This document shows positions 5,599-9,350 of a DNA stretch of 9,350 nt, in pieces; position 1 is the stretch's first letter; each line of letters opens with the position of its first letter. Position numbers and translations under genes: made by a program. Under the pieces are notes generated by a model that searched no databases, was not told where the DNA came from, and saw only the letters and a program-made list of their open reading frames with translations. The stretch is from an uncultured bacterium (GTDB taxonomy: Bacteria; Patescibacteriota; Dojkabacteria; B142; OLB20): NCBI GenBank assembly GCA_937889205.1, contig CALARN010000178.1, forward strand, positions 1 through 9,350. The letters are read 5' to 3'.

Positions 5599-7338
5599 AT
5601 GAATAATATTCTGCTCGACTATATCAAAACATGTAGAGACTCCGGTTTCAGCGATGCTGAGATAGTAGAGCAATTAATTCAGGTGGGCTGGGCAAAAATT
5701 GAGATAGAGGCGGCCATTGCGGGTAAACGGGTTATTAAAAAAAAAGTTAGTAAGTTCACATTCCCAAAATTTAATTTCCCATTATTTAGTAAAAAGGTTT
5801 CTGCAGAAAAGCAGTCCTCAACATCTGAGAAAACTAATGAGAAAAAGATAAAACCTTTTGGTATTCTTAAAGGGAAGTTCTCAGGTGTAAAGTTAAGCAA
5901 AATTAAACCAAATTTTGCCTTTATTCTAACACCTAGATCAAAAAAACAAGTACTGAACACAAAGAAACATGAGAGTATTAATGAAGTTGTGACTACTGCT
6001 CCTGAAAATCATCAGGTAGTGATGGGGCCAGATGGACATAAATATTATGTTTATTTTTATCCAGTGCCAGCCCAGCTAGAGCCCAATATGCCAGTCACTA
6101 ATCCAATGCAACAAGTAATGCAGCAGCCATATTACATACCTATGCCAGGTAATATGAATAGTCAAATGCCAATTTATCCTTATGCGCCAATGCCTTACCC
6201 CATGTATGGTCAGGCTCAATTTATGCAAATGGGGCAACAGCAATATCCGCAAGGGTATCCTGGCTTTGCTCCACAACAGACAGAGCTCAAGAATTCTAAA
6301 TTCTGGCATACTTTTGACATTGCCAAGAGAGTAACTTTAATAGTAGCAGTATTATTTGCAGTTATTTATGTTGCTAGCTATTTCTTACAGTTAAGAGAAG
6401 ATGCTGCCAAAGTAAATGCCAATGAAGATGAAAAGACAATTGAAAATATGGGCATTCTTAGAGAAAAATTCGAAGCATATTATCAGAAGAATAAAAAACT
6501 ACCAGGAACAATCAAAGATATTGACTCAAAAGCAGAGTTTTCGACAAATAGTCAAACAAATCAGGTTTATGATTATAAGATAATAAGTTCTTCAAATTTT
6601 CATATTTGTACTGTTTTTAATTCAGGTGGTGATACCTATACAAAAGGTTATGTATGTCAGCCATATGAAGTTAATTCCATGGGGATGGTTGCTGCCGGTT
6701 TGCCAATTAATCCAGCTGATAAAGCCGAAACACTTCCATTGACAGGTGATTTGAAATCTTATCCTGGCTGTTCTAACCCGAAGCCTTTACTTAGTGCTAA
6801 TCCTAAATGTGACGCAAGTGATCACACTAATTGCAGAAGACCACAAGATAAGCAAGAGTTCGGTATGAGCTCTGTTGGTTTATCAAACTCTAAAGATAGA
6901 ATTGCACAGACATTTAAATTACCTAAGAATGCTGGTGCTACTATGATTACTCAATTTGACCCTTATATCATTGATTTTAGCAGTAAGGGCACTGCGTGTA
7001 TGGCAATTTATGAAACTGAGTTCGATAACGAGCCCCTCTCCGGAAAGGTTTTGGCTGAGTACTCAATTGATTTAAAGACTTTAGAGAAAGAGAGCTATAA
7101 TAGCTTGTTTATTGACCCGTTAAACCTTAACCCTGAAAAGACTTACAGTTTTGTATTTTCTTTGATGAAGGATGATGATAGTAGTCTTACATTTGGTAGA
7201 GGTATGGAGCTATCTAGCTATCATGATGGCAATGCATATTATTTGAAGCAATCATTAGAAGTGTGTACTAAAAATTGCCAACCCGTAGAATGGATAAATC
7301 GAGAAGATGATTTAAGATTCAAAATTAGGTTCTATTAA
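5599..7338 (+). CDS. Single-pass membrane protein with Pro/Met/Gln-rich region and pseudopilin-like and beta-sandwich-like exterior
   Basis: I do not recognise this 579-aa protein as a named family. Residues 1-42 form a short helical motif (DYIKTCRDSGFSDAEI, then GWAKIEIEAAI), which I recall from CPR membrane proteins. Residues 45-125 are strongly basic and include aromatic/Pro repeats (KFTFPKFNFPLF). Residues 152-227 are rich in Pro, Met, Gln and Tyr and are probably disordered. One transmembrane helix spans about 244-263, with the basic side inward. Outside, residues 277-340 (REKFEAYYQKNKKLPGTI, later YDYKIISSSNFHICTVF) resemble the globular part of type IV pilins or pseudopilins. Residues 430-579 (AQTFKLP, SGKVLAEYSI, LNLNPEKTYSFVFSL, and DDLRFKIRFY at the end) look like a jelly-roll domain of the kind found in surface and carbohydrate-binding proteins. 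Eight cysteines lie outside the membrane and could form disulfides. It has its own promoter and gltX follows 73 nt downstream. A surface or adhesion role is inferred only. Confidence 0.8.
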   Translation: MNNILLDYIKTCRDSGFSDAEIVEQLIQVGWAKIEIEAAIAGKRVIKKKVSKFTFPKFNFPLFSKKVSAEKQSSTSEKTNEKKIKPFGILKGKFSGVKLSKIKPNFAFILTPRSKKQVLNTKKHESINEVVTTAPENHQVVMGPDGHKYYVYFYPVPAQLEPNMPVTNPMQQVMQQPYYIPMPGNMNSQMPIYPYAPMPYPMYGQAQFMQMGQQQYPQGYPGFAPQQTELKNSKFWHTFDIAKRVTLIVAVLFAVIYVASYFLQLREDAAKVNANEDEKTIENMGILREKFEAYYQKNKKLPGTIKDIDSKAEFSTNSQTNQVYDYKIISSSNFHICTVFNSGGDTYTKGYVCQPYEVNSMGMVAAGLPINPADKAETLPLTGDLKSYPGCSNPKPLLSANPKCDASDHTNCRRPQDKQEFGMSSVGLSNSKDRIAQTFKLPKNAGATMITQFDPYIIDFSSKGTACMAIYETEFDNEPLSGKVLAEYSIDLKTLEKESYNSLFIDPLNLNPEKTYSFVFSLMKDDDSSLTFGRGMELSSYHDGNAYYLKQSLEVCTKNCQPVEWINREDDLRFKIRFY

Positions 7339-7348
7339 TCTTAATAGA
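7331..7348. repeat. Short inverted repeat at the stop codon of the 579-aa gene
   Basis: TCTATTAA (7331-7338) and TTAATAGA (7341-7348) are perfect 8-bp inverted arms with two bases between them. The left arm contains the gene's final codon and TAA stop. With no T-run behind and almost no G-C pairs it is a poor terminator; it may be a 3'-end structure or chance in AT-rich DNA. Confidence 0.4.
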
Positions 7349-7374
7349 CTTGCTTTCTCAAATACCCTTAAACA

Positions 7375-7383
7375 TGTTAGAAT
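7375..7383 (+). promoter_or_regulatory. Candidate extended -10 promoter of gltX
   Basis: TGTTAGAAT contains a -10 hexamer TAGAAT (five of six to consensus) with the TGn extension directly in front. No convincing -35 stands at 17 bp (TTCTCA at 7355-7360). Transcription would start about 20 nt before the ATG at 7412. Read-through from the preceding gene is the alternative. Confidence 0.38.
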
Positions 7384-7411
7384 TAGCTGATTTATTTGAT
7401 TATTGAATATT

Positions 7412-8884
7412 ATGGTTGTTACACGTTTTGCCCCTAGTCCTACAGGTTCTCTACACATTGGAGGGGTTCGCACAGCCCTGTATGCATTTGCCTTAGCAAG
7501 AAAAAACCAAGGTAGATTTTTTTTAAGGATTGAAGATACTGATCAAAATAGGTTTGTTCTAGGGTCAGAAGCTGAAATTGAAAAGATGCTTAAAGCTTTT
7601 GGTTTGCATTACGATGAAAAGTTTAAGCAATCTGAGCGCTTAGAGAAATATCAAAAGTATGCAAAACAATTAGTGCAACTAGGGCATGCTTATTACTGTT
7701 TTTCTACAAAAGAAGAATTAGAAGAAATGCGTAATAAGGCAAAAGAAGCCGGTAAAAACTTCGTATTTCGTTCACCATACAGAGATTTAGATGTCACAGA
7801 AGCAGAGAAAAGGGTAGCGGCAGGAGAGCCTTATGTAATTAGACAAAAACTACCCGAAAACCACGTGGTTGTGTTCGATGATCCAGTTCAAGGAACAATG
7901 TCTTTTAACACAAACGATATCGACGAAACTGTCTTATTAAAAAGCGATGGATTTCCTACTTATCATTTAGCAGTTGTAATTGATGATCATGAAATGCAGG
8001 TCAGCGATGTGTTTAGAGGTGTAGAATGGTTACCTAGTTTGCCAAAGCATGTACTGTTATATAAAGCATTTGGTTGGGAGATGCCAGTAATTACTCATCT
8101 TCCAGTAATTTTAGACCCAGATGGAGGCAAACTCTCAAAAAGACGCGGTGCTGTTTCTGCTGTGGGGTTTTTAGAAGAAGGGTATTTGCCAGAGGCGATT
8201 ATCAACTTCTTGATGTTATTAGGTTGGTCTGCACCAATAACTTACGAGCATGGTGAGAAAGAACAAGAGTTTTTTACTCTAGATGCGTTCGTAAACATGT
8301 TTAGTATGAAAGACTTGAACAAAGCCAGCCCTGTCTTTAATCGAGATAAGTTGCTTTGGTTTAACCAAAAATATATTCAAAATCTTACAGCAGACGAACT
8401 TTCGAATAAGTTTATTGCTTGGTTGCAAGAATATGGGAAAAAAGACTTAGATTTATTAAAAAGCCATATTATCAAAATTGGGCCTGATCAGTTACAAAAA
8501 ATTCTATTATTAGAACAGACTCGAATTAAAATGTTTTCTGAATTACCAAGTGCAATAGCATTTTATTTTGAGCACAATGGGGGCCTGGTACTAAATGGAT
8601 ACAAGCAAACCAAGCAAATGTCTGACAAAGTGATACAAGACTTTTTAAATAGTTATATTCAATTCTTGGAAAACTATGCTCATGAATTAAATGAGATGAG
8701 TCATGAGATTTGGGAGACTTTTGTTAGAGATTATGCTGAAAAAAATGAACTTAAGGCAGGCTCACTATTTATGTTACTTAGATTAGCAGTTACCGACTCT
8801 CCGTTTTCACCACCTTTGTTTGAAGTGATGCAGATTCTTGGTAAAATTGAGGTGGTAAAAAGATTAAAAAAATACTTGCAGTAA
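7412..8884 (+). CDS. gltX: Glutamyl-tRNA synthetase
   Basis: This 490-aa class I aminoacyl-tRNA synthetase charges tRNA-Glu with glutamate in the cytoplasm. The N-terminus reads MVVTRFAPSPTGSLHIGG, with the HIGH-type signature at 15-18. RIEDTDQNR follows, then the KMSKS-equivalent KLSKR at 240-244, preceded by LDPDGG. The C-terminal helical anticodon-binding part runs to the end, and total length is normal for bacterial GluRS. I chose the ATG at 7412 rather than the upstream in-frame TTG at 7403, because GluRS proteins begin a few residues before RFAPSPTG. No Shine-Dalgarno precedes it. The zinc-binding cysteine cluster of some GluRS enzymes is absent; the region near YYCFSTKEEL has one cysteine. 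If the organism lacks GlnRS, as many bacteria do, this enzyme would also mischarge tRNA-Gln for GatCAB; the window cannot show that. The next gene starts 6 nt after the stop. Confidence 0.97.
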   Translation: MVVTRFAPSPTGSLHIGGVRTALYAFALARKNQGRFFLRIEDTDQNRFVLGSEAEIEKMLKAFGLHYDEKFKQSERLEKYQKYAKQLVQLGHAYYCFSTKEELEEMRNKAKEAGKNFVFRSPYRDLDVTEAEKRVAAGEPYVIRQKLPENHVVVFDDPVQGTMSFNTNDIDETVLLKSDGFPTYHLAVVIDDHEMQVSDVFRGVEWLPSLPKHVLLYKAFGWEMPVITHLPVILDPDGGKLSKRRGAVSAVGFLEEGYLPEAIINFLMLLGWSAPITYEHGEKEQEFFTLDAFVNMFSMKDLNKASPVFNRDKLLWFNQKYIQNLTADELSNKFIAWLQEYGKKDLDLLKSHIIKIGPDQLQKILLLEQTRIKMFSELPSAIAFYFEHNGGLVLNGYKQTKQMSDKVIQDFLNSYIQFLENYAHELNEMSHEIWETFVRDYAEKNELKAGSLFMLLRLAVTDSPFSPPLFEVMQILGKIEVVKRLKKYLQ

Positions 8885-8890
8885 TAATCT

Positions 8891-9350
8891 GTGAAAATCA
8901 ACGCCCTTAAAGCGTTCATCGCTTTAATTACAACTTTATCATTTTTCGTTTTAGTGCCTAGAGCACTTGCTTTGCAGGTTAGTGATAAAAGCTATGCATG
9001 CGATTATGAAATGCAGGTTAAAATTAATGAGAATGATACGGTAGATTTTGTACAGCAAATAAACCTAGCCAATCTTCAAAAGAAAAATCTATTAACCGCA
9101 ATGTCGGTAAGTATTCCTTTCAAGATTCAAGATATTAAATTACGCAATGGACTATTATCATCACCGCAATTTGTTGATAGTGTTTATGAGAACGGTATCA
9201 TTGAGGTGAATTTCGGGAAATTCTTTGTTGAAGGGCAACACGCTGCTACTTTTACTTTAACATACTCTTCTAGTGAGTTAATTCAAGAAGATGCAAATGG
9301 CTGGCGTAGTTTCTATTTACCCAAATTTGATTATTGCGATAGTCCCTTTA
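8891..9350 (+). CDS. Secreted protein, N-terminal part only (runs off the window)
   Basis: An open frame with GTG start at 8891 continues to the last base without a stop, giving 153 residues of an incomplete protein. The first 27 residues form a clear signal peptide: MKINALKAF, then the hydrophobic IALITTLSFFVLV, then PRALA with cleavage expected before LQVSDKS. This supports GTG over the later ATG near codon 41. The mature part is beta-rich (DYEMQVKINENDTVDFVQQI, then NGIIEVNFGKFF, then AATFTLTYSSSEL). The pattern of a strand with 'NENDTVDFVQQINLANL' reminds me of the N-terminal domain ahead of transglutaminase-like domains in secreted CPR proteins, but the catalytic part would lie beyond the window, so I leave the function open. 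It lies 6 nt after gltX with no Shine-Dalgarno and is probably co-transcribed with it. Confidence 0.75.
   Translation, partial: MKINALKAFIALITTLSFFVLVPRALALQVSDKSYACDYEMQVKINENDTVDFVQQINLANLQKKNLLTAMSVSIPFKIQDIKLRNGLLSSPQFVDSVYENGIIEVNFGKFFVEGQHAATFTLTYSSSELIQEDANGWRSFYLPKFDYCDSPF
8907..8927 (+). other. Hairpin inside the signal-peptide codons after gltX
   Basis: TTAAAGCG (8907-8914) and CGCTTTAA (8920-8927) are perfectly complementary around the 5-nt loop TTCAT, and T-rich sequence follows (TTACAACTTT and beyond). The hairpin starts 16 nt into the reading frame that begins at 8891. It could weaken transcription past gltX or shape translation of the secreted protein. The three G-C pairs make it only moderately stable. 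Confidence 0.45.

Noticed and set aside
5679..6309. Minus-strand frames inside the 579-aa gene (5679-5960, 6076-6309)
   Set aside because: They mirror the Lys-rich and Pro/Met-rich stretches of the plus-strand protein; the composition is an artefact of the sense strand.
7403..7411. TTG start of gltX three codons upstream
   Set aside because: The ATG at 7412 places RFAPSPTG at the usual distance from the N-terminus of the family, and no Shine-Dalgarno favours the TTG.
8074..8256. 60-codon plus-strand frame inside gltX
   Set aside because: It lies in a shifted frame across the KLSKR region of glutamyl-tRNA synthetase, which is clearly coding in the other frame.
92..8884. Alternative genetic code with UGA as glycine or tryptophan
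   Set aside because: No in-frame TGA occurs in any of the complete genes, while GGA and TGG codons are used normally.
8731..8919. Minus-strand frame across the gltX end
   Set aside because: It is antisense to the gltX C-terminus and to the signal peptide of the next gene; no promoter or start signal is seen.

Overview
The window is AT-rich DNA, densely coded, and most likely comes from a Patescibacteria/Candidate Phyla Radiation (CPR) bacterium. This is an inference from protein style. A membrane-embedded MurF-like ligase sits beside a FemA/FemB-type transferase, one protein opens with the short 'YIK...G.S..EI...L...GW...I..AI' helical motif that I associate with CPR membrane proteins, and the proteins are Lys/Asn/Ile-rich. 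All six complete genes stop at TAA, and no TGA interrupts any of them in frame. The standard code (table 11) therefore fits, and the UGA=Gly lineages (Gracilibacteria/Absconditabacteria) are unlikely. The lineage cannot be placed more finely from the sequence alone.

Layout. Positions 1-88 hold a 22-bp tandem repeat that touches the stop codon of a minus-strand gene (92-1540) for a membrane-anchored GH3 glycosidase resembling NagZ. A short divergent intergenic region (about 1541-1720) carries a perfect 22-bp palindrome. It separates the glycosidase from a tight plus-strand cluster: an alpha/beta hydrolase (1721-2464), a multi-spanning MurF-like Mur ligase (2484-4331) and a FemX/FemAB transferase (4338-5378), with gaps of only 19 and 6 nt. 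After a 220-nt gap containing a good promoter comes a large single-pass membrane protein of unknown function (5599-7338). It has a Pro/Met/Gln-rich cytoplasmic stretch, a pseudopilin-like segment and a beta-sandwich-like C-terminus. Next is glutamyl-tRNA synthetase (7412-8884). It is followed 6 nt later by the start of a secreted protein cut off by the window end (8891-9350).

How it fits together. The first four genes form a plausible cell-wall neighbourhood: NagZ-like removal of GlcNAc from wall fragments, Mur-ligase addition to the peptide stem, and FemX-type branching of the stem peptide, with a small hydrolase of unknown substrate. The ligase carries a membrane domain where cytosolic MurF has its UDP-binding domain, and it seems to lack the conserved active-site-region lysine. 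Its substrate may therefore differ from the usual UDP-MurNAc-tripeptide. Only one gene has a clear Shine-Dalgarno sequence, two start with GTG, and the glycosidase frame continues upstream into an obvious signal anchor with no ATG, GTG or TTG to start it. I saw no tRNA, rRNA, CRISPR array, insertion sequence or phage gene.
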